This document shows, one piece after another, positions 1 through 11,800 of a stretch of DNA of 64,000 nt. Position numbers and translations under genes: made by a program. Below the pieces are notes generated by a model. That model was not told the origin of the DNA. It was given only the letters and a program-made list of their open reading frames with translations, and made no database searches. The DNA is from Eudromia elegans (lineage: Eukaryota > Chordata > Aves > Tinamiformes > Tinamidae), in assembly GCA_003342815.1 (NCBI GenBank), contig PTEX01000032.1, positions 495,882-559,881 of the forward strand, in the 5' to 3' direction. Positions within the stretch are counted from its first letter, which is position 1. Each line of letters starts with the position of its first letter.

Positions 1-3000
1 TATGCACATCGATCCTTGGCAGTTTGTAAGTGGTAGAACAAGCACTTCTTTCTCCCTATTAGTATTTGGCAATTTATATTTTCTGACTCTGGGCCTGAGG
101 TTACATCTGTGATCCTGTTGCAAATCCAGGGGAAATTACCTTTTGAATGCCACATGGCCTGACCTTCATCTCTGCATAATCCAGGAAGAGTTTGTGCTTG
201 GCTGTGAGGACAGAGGGGAGGCGCAGACCGGAGAGGACGGATTTAGAATAACAGTATTTTTTCTCTTGTGTTTTAGAACTCAGTAATGCCCTGGATCCAG
301 CAAGCTGGGGTTTATCTTCACTCCTTTCTCAGATATGGGATAGTGTATTTGTGGTAAATTGCAAGAAGTGATTCATACTCGGAATTACCACGGGGATCAA
401 AAAGATTGTATTTATTGCTGACTTCTTTAAAATAGTATTTTTATTGAAGGAGCTTGCAGAAGCTCCTCTAGCAGTGAATAACAAAGCAAAAAAAAATCCT
501 GACTCTAAACCCCAGATATTGCACACAAAGTGTAAAACCAGACATAATTAGATTAACATGGAGCAATTAGACCCCTAGAACAAGTGTCACAGCAAATTCC
601 TTGGGCTTGTATACATGAATAAAGAACTGTTGCAGTACAAGAGGGGCCCCTGGCTATGCTCTCTACTTCCAGAGATAGGATTTGACCCTCATTTTCCTCC
701 TAATATTAATCACAGATGGATGTATAAACTCTGAAACGCAGAAATCCTCTTATCTCAACTTCTTTGTTTCTCGCAGAGCATTGTGCTTGATTCCAGCCCT
801 GTCTGCTGAAAGCTCCGATACGGCAGCTTTGAACAGTGTTGTATGTTTAATTGATTCTTTACTAATGAAGGCTTTCCTCTAAAAATTCCCAAGCCAGGCC
901 CACTCACCAGCCAGAGAATGTCACTTCAGCAAAGCTGAATCTGTTTCTTCTTCAGGAACGTGTTTCCTTATAGTCGCGTTTATGTTAGCACACAGTTAAG
1001 CAGTCTGCACTCTGAGTGCAGAGAGAACCACGTATGACTTATGGAGAGAGAGAGATTCGCAGGGTTGGATTTTTGTGCAGGATTTATTACACGTTGTAAT
1101 GGAAGGAGTGCTCTACATGCAAATCAGCTGGAATGTCACATTTTTAGAAATACTTAGACAAGATCAAGTGCAGCATAAAATCAGGTCTGAAAGTTCTCAA
1201 TTAACATTGACTTGTTTGCCTGCTGGCAAAGGCACAGGGACTGGAAGCTAGACTTGGATTCAGCTGCTGGATTTACCGCAGATACCGCAGTTGATCCTCA
1301 GACAGTGAGTGACAGGGTTCCTTTTTCAGACATACGCGAACAGAACTCGTCGGTTGTGCAGGGCAGGGCAGCCCTGCTCTGAAGGGACCCGTGGGTCTGT
1401 GCAGCATCCTCTGTACTGAGGGGTGCAGGGGGACGTGTGGTGCCCAGGCAGCCACAGCAGGGAGAGGAGGAGAGTTAGTTACTTCAGTCTGTTCATCCCC
1501 ATCCCCTGCTCTGTGACCTGGTGCTTTCCTGCGAGCCCAGAGGAGAAACTTCAGCAGCCCGTCCCATCGGGAGCAGAGCTCTGGGTGCAGTGCACACGGG
1601 GGGCTCCTCCGCTCCCGGGTCGGGGTGATGTGGGCTGGTGGGTGCTCTGATGCCACAAATGTTTTCTAGGAGACCCAAGGGGTCCTTGTGCAGTGGAGGC
1701 AAGGTTGAAGTGTTACTAGGGGTCCAAATGCACAATCTTCTCACTGCATGAAGTCCACGTTCCTGCAGGTAGGTGTATGTGAGAACTCGCCCTGTGGCTG
1801 TGGTGACAGTGAGGGGCTGCATCCTTGGGGGAGTTCACTCCGGTTAAATACTGTGTTTCTCGCAACAGCAGAACTGCGTAGATGAATGCCATCAAATTTG
1901 GACTTTGTTAGCGTTTAGGGGAGAGAATTAACCTGGATTTTTACAGAGGTTAATGGCTAAAATTGAGAGACTAATGTTTTCCCTTTGAATAGGAAGTCAG
2001 TTCAGAGATGGCAGAATACACCAGAAATCAAAATGCGTGCGTCTAGAAGCTTGCTGTAGGTTTCCCTCTCTTACCTGCATATTTGCTTAGTAAAAAAATT
2101 CATGTGATGCTTTTGTCCCTTTTTGAAAACAAATAGAGAACTAATCAAACAGCCACATGGGATTTCCCAGTGACGTGACATCTTCTGCTCCTTCCCGCTG
2201 CTTTGCGCAGTGCCTGTGCCCTGCAATTCTTCTCCCTCAACCAGCTCCAAACGGACCTTTCAAGAGGTCTGAAGGGTTTCCAAGCAAAGAGTGAAGGAGG
2301 TGAAGATTTGGTTAGTGCTTAAAGATCTAGTTGCTAGAGGCAACTGAAAAAAACCCCAAACAAACAGTAGATCTGTTGGACACAAAACATATTTTGAAGT
2401 GCTGGTGATGTGTGTAACTCCTAACACCTCTGCTGCCAGGCTGCTGGCATGCGCCCTGTGTCCATGTGCATGTGTGGGAAGTGACTGTGGAAACATGCCA
2501 GGGTTTCTAGCTCGTTTTGAGTTTCTACCATTGGATTACTGTTGGTTACTTTGAAAAGTGTTTTTTTTTTTTTTTTTTTTTTTTTTTCAATGATGCAAGC
2601 AAAAGAGTAAAGCAAATGAATTTTTTTTTTCCTCAGAGTTTAGGATGTATATTTTAATGCTAACATTTCTCAAAGACTAGGTTGCTGAGCCTTGCTCAGA
2701 CTTGCCTCCCTCATTCCCTTTGGAGGAATTAAGAAACTCGTTGGGGAGTTTAACAGTGCTGGAGGCTCTGCTGCCCTCTGTGAGAGCTGCTTCCCTGAGG
2801 AAGGGCTGCTGTGGAAGGATCCCCAGAGGGCTGGTGTGGGGCTGGGCTGCCCAGCGAGAGCAACCCAAGGGGAAATCCATAATTTGCAGTGAGAAATGGG
2901 CCTAAACTGGGCTGTTTCAATCAAGCCAGGCTACAGGCTTTAGAGGAAGTCCAGATCTGATTCAGCATCCTGATGTTTCAACTTGCCCACTTCCATATCT

Positions 3001-4779
3001 GTAAGGAACCATCTCTGCTTTGCCCGAGTCTTGTGTTCTGTGGTTATTTGGTGAAAGCAGCTTTAATTAATGAACTGGCAGCAGAGCAGCCCACTTGTTT
3101 CAGCACCTGACAAGCAGAAGAGCTAATGGCAGCTCTGCCACTCGCTTCACATAACCATTTTCCTGCCCTGAATACCTGGGGCTTAGAGCTTGATGTTCAC
3201 CAGAACACGAGGTCTCGGACCTGTACTCCAAAGCTCTGTGTGGAGCCATGTGGAGTTGTGCTAGTGATGGAGAATCGGAGTATTAAATAATAAATGCTAC
3301 CTTGAAATGGCTTCGAGACTGATAACAAAGATAGAGAATCAGAAAGGATTAAATCCTGAGGTGAGGTAATTATTTTTAATGACTGTTTACTAGTCTGTGC
3401 TCCTTGGAAAGTAAGGGTTTTTCTACATGGTGCAACCTGGGTTGCTAAATTGCCTGCTTCTGGGAACAGGACTTTGTTTGGTCTAAATGAAATCTAAGAG
3501 GAAGATTTAGGTGTTCAAGTAAGTAATTTCGAGACCAAAAAAAAAAATACAAAAAAGAAAATTAACAAAAGGAAACATTCAAAAGATGAAGCTCACATCT
3601 TCAGTGGATAGAGAGGGAGAACGTGTTTCATATTTAGCAAAAAGTCCTATCTTTTGAAGCTTCTGGGGTGTTCTCCACCAGTTAAAATGCTGAAATTTCT
3701 CCAAAGCGTGGGTGTTACACCCTGCCACAGGATTTAGGGTTTGCGCCTTCCCACTGGATTTTGCACCATGTGATCTCTCTTGCTTTTAAATCCACATATG
3801 AAGTTTCCTTTATTTTTCACTCTAACTGTTTCTGTTGGCAGTATCTTCTGTACTACATGCCAGTCAGATTTCCAATGCAGCTACGTCCAAGGTCTTGTAC
3901 CTCTAGCCAGTCAGAACATTTCCCTAGTAATCTCTGGGAATTCCTTCCTACTACTTGTTACCCTGTAACCATAGTCTTGATTTTGACCTTTCTCTTTTGT
4001 GAGTTTTCTGTTTTGGGCAAAGGCTGAAGCCCTCGAGCTCTTTTTTGCCTATTTGTGTTGGGAGTTGAGCACAGTGTCATCTGGAAGGCCAGTCATTCAA
4101 GGCAACAGTGAAACGCATTTGAGTGAAACAGTAACTACTGTCATTGCACTTTGCTTTGTCTGTTCCAGAGGTGGGAGAAACTGTCTTCTTGTGGTCAGGT
4201 TTGATTTGCGGTTCTTCTATGGAGAACATTGAAGCTGTGTGGAAACTGTCTTTTCTGCTAAGTGGGAAACAAGATTCAAATACGATTTTGCTCCAAATAT
4301 GATTTTGTTTGTGAGGGCCATGCATTGGTATTTGTGTGCTCTTGTCTTTTGTGTAGGTCGCTTCACAGAGAATAATTAAATTGATTTGTCCTTTCATAGA
4401 TTTCTAATCTCTTCATCATTATGAAACTGCTTTAACACAGGGGCTATGGGACTTGTAGGCCAGGCCGCAGGAGATCTCCTCCAGAGGTGCATTTCTCAAA
4501 CATCATGTTTCTCTAAGGAAAAAGCTGTTAAAATATTTTCCCTCATATTCCAGAAGAACTAATCCACCTTGGATCTAGTCTTGCTAGTCAGCACTTTCAA
4601 GAGGAACTCATTATATACTCTTATAATACTCCTCCTTGATGTATTGCCAGGTCCAAGTATTCACATAGCACGTACTAACCGAGAAACATGAATAAGTGTG
4701 GTTTTCCTCAGATCTTTTCAGAATCAGTGTCTTTCCTTTGCAAGGTTACCATATTAAAATATGCATCCTTTTTTTTTAG
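1..4779. other. 5' flanking DNA, no gene recognised
   Basis: No coding exon could be supported here. Short open frames occur on both strands, but they lack splice-site context, codon bias or recognisable protein motifs. The stretch holds a 27-base T run at 2561-2587 and moderately GC-rich, CpG-poor sequence at 1300-1830. From remembered human synteny, PGRMC1 would be expected further left, but nothing in the window shows it. Confidence 0.6.
2561..2587. repeat. poly(T) tract
   Basis: An uninterrupted run of 27 T. It could be the tail of an old minus-strand retroposed copy or a simple homopolymer. No target-site duplication or parent sequence was recognised beside it. Confidence 0.85.
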
Positions 4780-4955
4780 TCCAAGCCCAGGCTCTTCCCA
4801 AGGCACGCGGCAGGAACAGGCTCACCCCTCGCTGCCGGTGGCGGATGCTCCGCAGCGCGTGCTGGCAGCGCTTGCAGTGCCTCATCTCCCTGCTCTACCT
4901 CAGCAGGGACCGTCAGATCCACTTCCAAAGAGCAGAAATGCAAATTCATTTGTTT
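4780..4955 (+). other. Exon-like CpG-rich block, unassigned
   Basis: A strong polypyrimidine-AG acceptor (AG at 4778-4779 after nine T) precedes the block, and a GTGAGT donor-like site follows at 4956-4961. The 176 bases between are open in two forward frames and contain about ten CpG within roughly 115 bases, in CpG-poor surroundings. One frame is Arg- and Leu-rich. No known family was recognised. It may be an upstream or alternative exon of the KIAA1210 transcript, an exon of another transcript, or chance. Confidence 0.25.
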
Positions 4956-5629
4956 GTGAGTTTAATGCGATGTAACACCAGAAACGTGTGCAGTTACATT
5001 GTCCCCAAGGCTTGCAACCAGCATTAAATAGTTGACGTTTTTCTCCCTCCACAGCCAGTGAGGGCCCCCTTAGATGTTTCTCCAAGGACCACAGGATCAG
5101 TGCTGCTATGAGCATCGTCAGAGGGCATCACCAGGCAGTATTTTTATAAAACAGATGTGCTGGCTACTGTAAGGAGCAAAGCTTCTTCTCTTACAGTAGT
5201 GCAGGGATGTGGTGTTTTGTTAATGGGCAGAGTGGCTTTTTTGGAGAGATTGAGATTTACAGTGAGATGGGGTAATGGCTGTTCTGGAAGGTCCTGTGCA
5301 CCCCTTGCATGCTGGAGAATGGCTGCAGTTTCTAATGACCCTCTCAGAGATGTTTTAAGTATTCTCTGTAACATTTCCTTTTTAAAAATAACAGTATACT
5401 CCTCAGGGCTTCTTCCCATCCTAATTACAACCAAGCCTCTCATTAGTCCCACAGGGAGACAGAATCAAATGCCATATGGTATTTTACACTTAGGATGCTG
5501 TGCTTACCAAGAGCTGGAAGGAGGCAGGAAAAGGGGGGGTTAACAATTCATAACCATTTATGGAACAAGCACAGCCCTCCTTGGACCTGGTTCAGCAGAG
5601 TCTGAGGGCCTCAGATCAGGAACTTTATC
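4956..5629. other. Upstream flank of the KIAA1210 first exon
   Basis: Noncoding as far as can be seen. The overlapping open frames at 5144-5543 on opposite strands show no motif. A G7 run lies near 5533-5539. Confidence 0.5.
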
Positions 5630-5772
5630 TGGCTGGCGATTGCCTCGGCGTGCTGCCCTTCTGGAGCGCGTGTGTGGGCATTTGGTGAGCGGGACACGGA
5701 GCTGCAGGAGCCTTGGGCTGGCATCTGCGCGCGAGGATGAACTGACGACACGTGCGCCAGCCGGGACGCACC
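5630..5772 (+). promoter_or_regulatory. KIAA1210: CpG-rich promoter/5'UTR patch of KIAA1210
   Basis: About 14 CpG dinucleotides fall in roughly 140 bases just before the proposed start codon, against a CpG-poor background, as expected for a small CpG-type promoter or 5'UTR. No clear TATA box was seen. An in-frame stop at 5743-5745 closes the frame upstream of the start. The same bases form a two-codon upstream ORF (ATG 5737, stop 5743-5745). The transcription start is not visible from sequence. Confidence 0.35.
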
Positions 5773-5807
5773 ATGGCTGGGTTCTACAGCTGCCTGGGAA
5801 GACACAA
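5773..5807 (+). CDS. KIAA1210: KIAA1210 coding exon 1 (start)
   Basis: The ATG has a good Kozak context (CACCATGG) and encodes MAGFYSCLGRH, then two bases (AA) before a GTAAGT donor. The overhang joins the T of exon 2 to make an Asn codon and keeps the frame. The CpG-rich sequence just upstream supports a first exon. Alternatives are other first exons, or initiation at the Met in exon 2 (residue 16) or exon 4 (before GSKALSHDS). Confidence 0.5.
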
Positions 5808-8800
5808 GTAAGTGCTGTGCCTCCCCCTTGCCAGGGCGAGCTCCGTCTGGGGTGGGGGCTTTAAAATACTCTGTTCTACTGCACCAGCAGCTCTGAATGA
5901 CGGGCTCTGCACTGTGCCCAAGGACCACGCCGAGTACAAAAGTGCAAAAAATCAATTCTGACCAAAATACCAAACTGCTGAAAGCTGAGCATGGTTTTTA
6001 CTTCACAGGTATAAGTCTAGTGGCAAACACTGAGTAATGAAAACAATTAAAACCCTTTTCTTATCTAATTATAGTAAGAGAAGGGAAAAATCCTCTTCCT
6101 CACTGATTAGCTACATTGATTATATGTCGACAACAACAAAAAAATATAGAAATGCACACTGGCTTTTAAAAATATTTTCCTACAAGCCTGGCATTAGAAG
6201 CTCTTTGAGAACTTGATGTGCTTAGCTTTTGTGTAAGCAACCTGAAGTTTGTTTCTGTAATTGCTCCCTGTTGAGAGATTTGGTTTTATTTAAAATAAAT
6301 ATTTTGATTGCTTCTTTGTCCTGTTCTGTTGGAGCAGGCTGCAAAGGGGGAAGAGGATGAGGCTGTGCACGTTTGTATTTGTGCTTTAAACAACCGTGAA
6401 GACACATTTTGTTTTTCCTTTACATTCTCCCTGTTAAGGAATGGGATGAAATTCTTGGCTGCAAAAGCCAAGCAGTGGTTTTTGGTAATGTTTTGCATCA
6501 GCAGACTGTAGAGGGCTCTGTGCTTGCATATAGTGTATGATTGCACACAGACTGAAGAGAGGGAAAAGGCTTGCAAAGTGGTATCTTGAGGCTTAAGATA
6601 TGATTTATGATATTTAAATGGATGGATGAAGTCCTGGCAAGCAGAGGGAAAAGCTCCAATTCCAAAATGAAGCTGTCAGTTCATTCCTTCTCCTTCTTCC
6701 TCTCCTGCAGGTTGTATCCATATCATCAATTTGACTTATATTACTTTAATGGAAATAGGGATTTTAAATGGCATCTAATTCCTATTGGATTTCATTTTGC
6801 ATTTCCATCTTGTTTTGACTCTTCTCCTTTGAAATTCCTAAGAGTGTCTGTGAGAGCGATCTACATCTTTTAAAAGAGAGTAGATGTGCTCACAACTAAA
6901 AAACCGGCTATAAATAAGATCTGGTGAAGGCAGAGGAATCGGAACTTGTATTTTATTGTGTTGACAGTGTTTGTTATTTATGCTAAGTTGTTTTTTACCT
7001 CCAAAATCTTCCAGCATCTAATGTGGGTAAAGCAAACTTGGAAGGGTAGGAGAAGCTCAAAGCGGTGGTTAGATGAGACTTCTTTCAGATGGCCTATGAT
7101 CACTTCTTTTCTGGTGGATCTTCAGCTGTTTATAAGGATCAATTTGTTTTCTCCAGAAAATTCTTCTTTCCTGTTAAGTCTCAGGTATACTGGGTGTCTA
7201 TTCAGATTCTATTCCTCAGCATGTTGTTTCAGCTGTGTAATAAACTCCCAAGTAGATTAAGACAACTATTAATATTTGGCAGTCATTACAGATTGTTATA
7301 TTCTTATTTGGCTATGATTATTGGAAGTTAAAACAAGTCCAAGACATCAGGTAAAAGTGTTATTTGGTGGCTGAGATTTACTTTGTGTGAGATTTGTTGA
7401 GAGTTTGACACAAAGAGTTTGACTTCCAGGACAGAATGACATTAAAATAATTTCCCCAAATCCTTATGTGGATGTTCTCCCTGTAGCAGTTAATTTGTGT
7501 TATTAATGGAAATTGTTCTGGAATGAAGTGACTTTTATATTTTAAACTATTGGCTTAGGTGCCAGTAGCAGTTTAGCCAAAGCAGCACAGAGCTCAGCTG
7601 GGTCTGGCCGAAGCACCGGGGCTGTTCTACAAGCTGCCCTGGGAAGCTGCTGTGCTGTCACAACTACCTGTGCTCTGCCATGTCTTGCAAGGAGGAGCAA
7701 AGGCTCTGCCTCTGTACAGGGCAACACTGCCTGTCTGCACCTCATCTTTCCACACATGGTCTGGCCCCTGTGCTCTGTTCATGCTCTTTTATGAGATGTC
7801 GCATAGGAAGAAAAAAAATCCCAGAGCCTTATCCGGCTAATTCTCTACCACATTCCAAGCTTGGCTGCCACTTCACTGGAGCAAAAGTGGGAGGTTGCTT
7901 TCATGCTTCCCTTTAATGAGCACCTGCAACCTGAATTATCCCAGATTATTGTTCTTCCAAAAAGTTTGTAGCTCATCCGTGTTGCAAAATTTCATTTTGC
8001 TTGGCCCAGATGTGTTGTCAGCAAAGACTATCAGTCCTGAGCAGGTAGGATACATTTCTCTAAAGCTTGAGAAGGAATCCAGGCATAACTGCCTTTCAGT
8101 GCTTGATACCAGCCAAATGTATAGTTGTGAGCTGAAAATGCGGTTACTTGAATACTACATTTCACTGATGGTCAATGCAAACTGCCAATTTCCAAAGACA
8201 AATATAGTATGTTAGAAGTTATATAGAATATTTGGCTGAAAGTTTGCATGCTGCTCAGAAATGGTTTCTATAACGTATTATAAGGAAACATATTTAACTG
8301 GCCACTGCTTAATGTGGTCTCTCAAGGTTTCATGGTGCCTTTCACAAACAGTCCCAGAATTATGGATGTATTTCACTTTGAGTACGTTCTGCTGTGCCAA
8401 TCTCTGCACTCTCAATGGGGCACTGCATTTTTTACTTGCAGTCCAAAATTGTCAAGGAGGGGCCGTGCAGAGCGGTGGGTTCTTCTCTGTCTGCAGCTCG
8501 TTCATGTCCCATGGATCTCTCGCCCTGGGAGCTCTGCAGTTGCTGTGGGGCCCAAGTAGCTGCGATGCTGACGCAGGCAGCCCCCGTGTTCTGACGTGGA
8601 GCCCAGGAGCAGCTCCCCAGGGCTCATGGACCGTTCAGAGAGCTGCGAGGACTCCCTGGCACTGTGGATATTGGGCAATCTTTGAACACAATCTTGAGCT
8701 TGCTCTTGTATGCAGCAGTGGGTGGGCGTTTTGTCTTGTGCCCATGGGGATTGCTCACCACCCTGCCTGGTACTGTGTACAGACTTAAGCCCTCTTTTCT

Positions 8801-11800
8801 TACATGAGAATGAATGGATAGGGTGAACAAAAGCAGCAAGAAGGCGGTGGAGCCGTGGTACAGCAGGTGTTTGGGCACGGCCAGCACAGTGGTGTTGTGT
8901 TATTGACTAAAAGATCATGAATCACTCCATTTGACTCATCTCTGTGCAAGGTAAGTGGAGGCTTGATATGGCCTGAGAATCACTCCACCTCTCTCCATTC
9001 TTCTTGCTCTGTTTGTGCTTCTCTCTGGACCGTGTTTGTTTAGCAGCCCAGTGCTGTGATGCATTTGCTAGCTGGAAGCAGAGGAATTCCCTGGAAGCAG
9101 AGGAATTCCCTGGAAGCAGTCATGCTCGTCTGCAGCAGTGCAGCCCTTTTCCCACCACCAAGGTACTGAGCAGTTGATGGATGAGCATATCTAGTGCTGC
9201 CCGTCCTGCTGCTCTGGCACTGCAGCAGGAGCTCCTCAGATTCACACTCTCTCCCAGGTGTGATTCTCACTCATAGGCACCGTGGGGCTGTCAGCTTTTC
9301 AGCTACCTTGTTTTGCCAGGCTGAGCCGTGAAAACCTCTTGTCGTAACTTTGCCTTTTGGTCATAACTTCGCTTTTTGTTCTCTATTTGAGCAGAAACTC
9401 TCATTGCTCCTACTTTTGTGCCTTCCTAGCCATCTGGAGAGATTAATTTGTCATTTCCTCCTTGTACAGAAGTTCCTTGAAAGTTTAAAGTGTGATGTGA
9501 AGACCTAGAATTGGCTTTAAAAGCGGAAATCTGGCTATAGATACTTATGACAAAAATGTACTGGGTCCGAGCTGTGCTTCCAGTAGATAACTTCACTAAG
9601 CTGGCCCAGGGCTGCTGAAGCTACTATCCAACTGGAGTAAATCTGAAGTGAATCTGCTCATGGGGATGCAGGCAAAAAAAAAAGTGGTAATTCTGAATTC
9701 CTGTTGTTTTTTTTTCTCTTAAGAGTTGCTGATGTTAAACTGTTGAGCTCAAGTTGCGCACATGCTTACCAAAAGCTGCACTAAGTCATGTATGTTTATA
9801 GGTCCAAGCTAAACGTGTTGCACTTTGAAAGTTGGCAAAACTATCACGGATCAAGGAGTCAGCCAGTGTTCTGGATACAGCAAATGCTAACTGCAGCTCT
9901 CCTTGTATCTTTTTGTTTTATTAATAATAAATATTTGTACTGAGAGAGCAGGTGGCCCGTCATAGCTTCATTGTGGGAGTCATTCTCTAAACAAAGTCAG
10001 TCATTTACTATCTTGTCCCAGTTTGCCTGCAGATGCTGAGCTGTCACAGTTCTCTCTGTGTTAGGAGTCAGGACCGTGCTAACGACTCGACATTCCCAGC
10101 ATGAGCTACATGAACAGAAAGGAGGCCTGGGCCACACACACCATCTTTTGTTTCCTAAGTGTATATTTCCAGCAGTGCCTGCTGCTGTAGATGTGCTGGT
10201 ACCTGGGTGTGACACATGTTGGGTGGTCACGATCGAGGTCCTCGTCGCTGCCAAGGGGAAGCGATGTGGCTCGGAGCAGGCAGATGAGGCCGCCTGATGC
10301 TGCTTTCCAGAGCCAGGGCGGCATTCCAACCTCTGATTTTTGTGGCGCTTGTTTCTTTTGGCCTCAGGGCTCCAGGAGTCTGGAGCTAATTAGCGAAGTA
10401 AATGTTTGACTTCTATTTGTGATGAATTCACTTATGCTTATTCATTCTGAGAAGTATGTAACTGGGTGCACTTGCCAGCCTTAAAAGTATCCCTCATCTA
10501 ACAACGCAGTTGAGATCCACACGGCAGTTCTGATGCAAACGGGATATATTTGAACATGCTAGCTCAGCATATGATATAGACCTTGTGTTGATCATCAAAC
10601 TTGCTGTATAGGTGGGACAGTGCAAATCTGAAGGAGGTGCTGAGGATTTGTTTGCTGCGTCACTCTAGCAATCAAACCACTTCTGATCCTCTCAGCTTTG
10701 TGAAGAGAATATTCCAGAAGTTGAAATATCATCATTTTCCTTCAAAAAATGCAGACTGTCGTGCTGCTTCCTTCCTTCCTTGCAGCCCTTGGCCCTAAGA
10801 CCTGACAGATGTCTGTCTTCGTGGGAGGTGTTCCCAAGTTCCCTGCTGTCAGCACCCTTCTTGCAGTCCACAGCGTCTTTGCTGTCCTCCTCCGGAGACC
10901 TGTCGCTGTTGCCGACCCTCTTTGCTTCCTGCTGCTGTTGCCTTTTTCAAAACAGTTTGATACAGTTTGGTGCAAACCAGCAATAGCTCAGATGTTCTTA
11001 CTCCAGCTGAGTTTGTGCAAGAATCCAACCTCTGCTTTCTTCTTTACAAGTTTAACTTTTTTAAAAAATTTTTTTCCTGGGCATTATAATTCCCATCTGA
11101 ATTTAATCTTCTGCTTCTTGGAGTTAGGCATTTGAGTTCCTTTCTCTCTCTTTACTGCCCGAAAGTCTGAAAAATTAAACATAATGAGCATGAATTTTGA
11201 AGTGTTGCCCCTGTGGTCCCTTTACAACTTCTTTGGGGATGTGGAGGTATTTGTAGCTGGAATCTCAGAAAAAGTAGAATCCCTTTTAAGTTGCTGCTCA
11301 CAGAGAGAGAGAAGTCAGCAAATACTTCTGGTGGAGAAATAATTCAGGAGTGTTTAAACACATGACTGATCTCCTTTGGCTCTAATGGGCCTTGGTGTCT
11401 TCGAGGTAAATGGTGCTTCAGGAGCTCGCTAGCCTGATGCTCCAGAGAGAGCAGCCAGGAAAGCAGAACGAATAGAGCAGAAAGTTTCCCTAAGAGCAAA
11501 TAAGAGAGATCCTCAAACTCTTAAAAAAAAAAAAAAAACTGGAGGAGAAGAGTTCTCAAAGCCTAAGAGCTGCCCTAGGCCTTCCTGTGGCTCTGGCTAA
11601 GATCAGCAGCCAAAGCAGGGTCTGAATTCCAGAAATACCCACGGGCAGTGGAAGCTCATGGGGTTGTGCCAGCCAGACCCAGTGTGTTTCCACATAGGAG
11701 GGAGCAGGCCTTGCTTTTATTTTTGTGTGTGCACAGGCAGTAGATGTTGCCCCAACAGGATTTGAGGACTTGAAGGGAGATTTCCCAACCTCAGCGGCAG

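Noticed and set aside
8261..8788. 175-codon open frame in intron 1
   Set aside because: Trp/Cys-rich translation typical of noncoding DNA, with no family resemblance or transcript signals.
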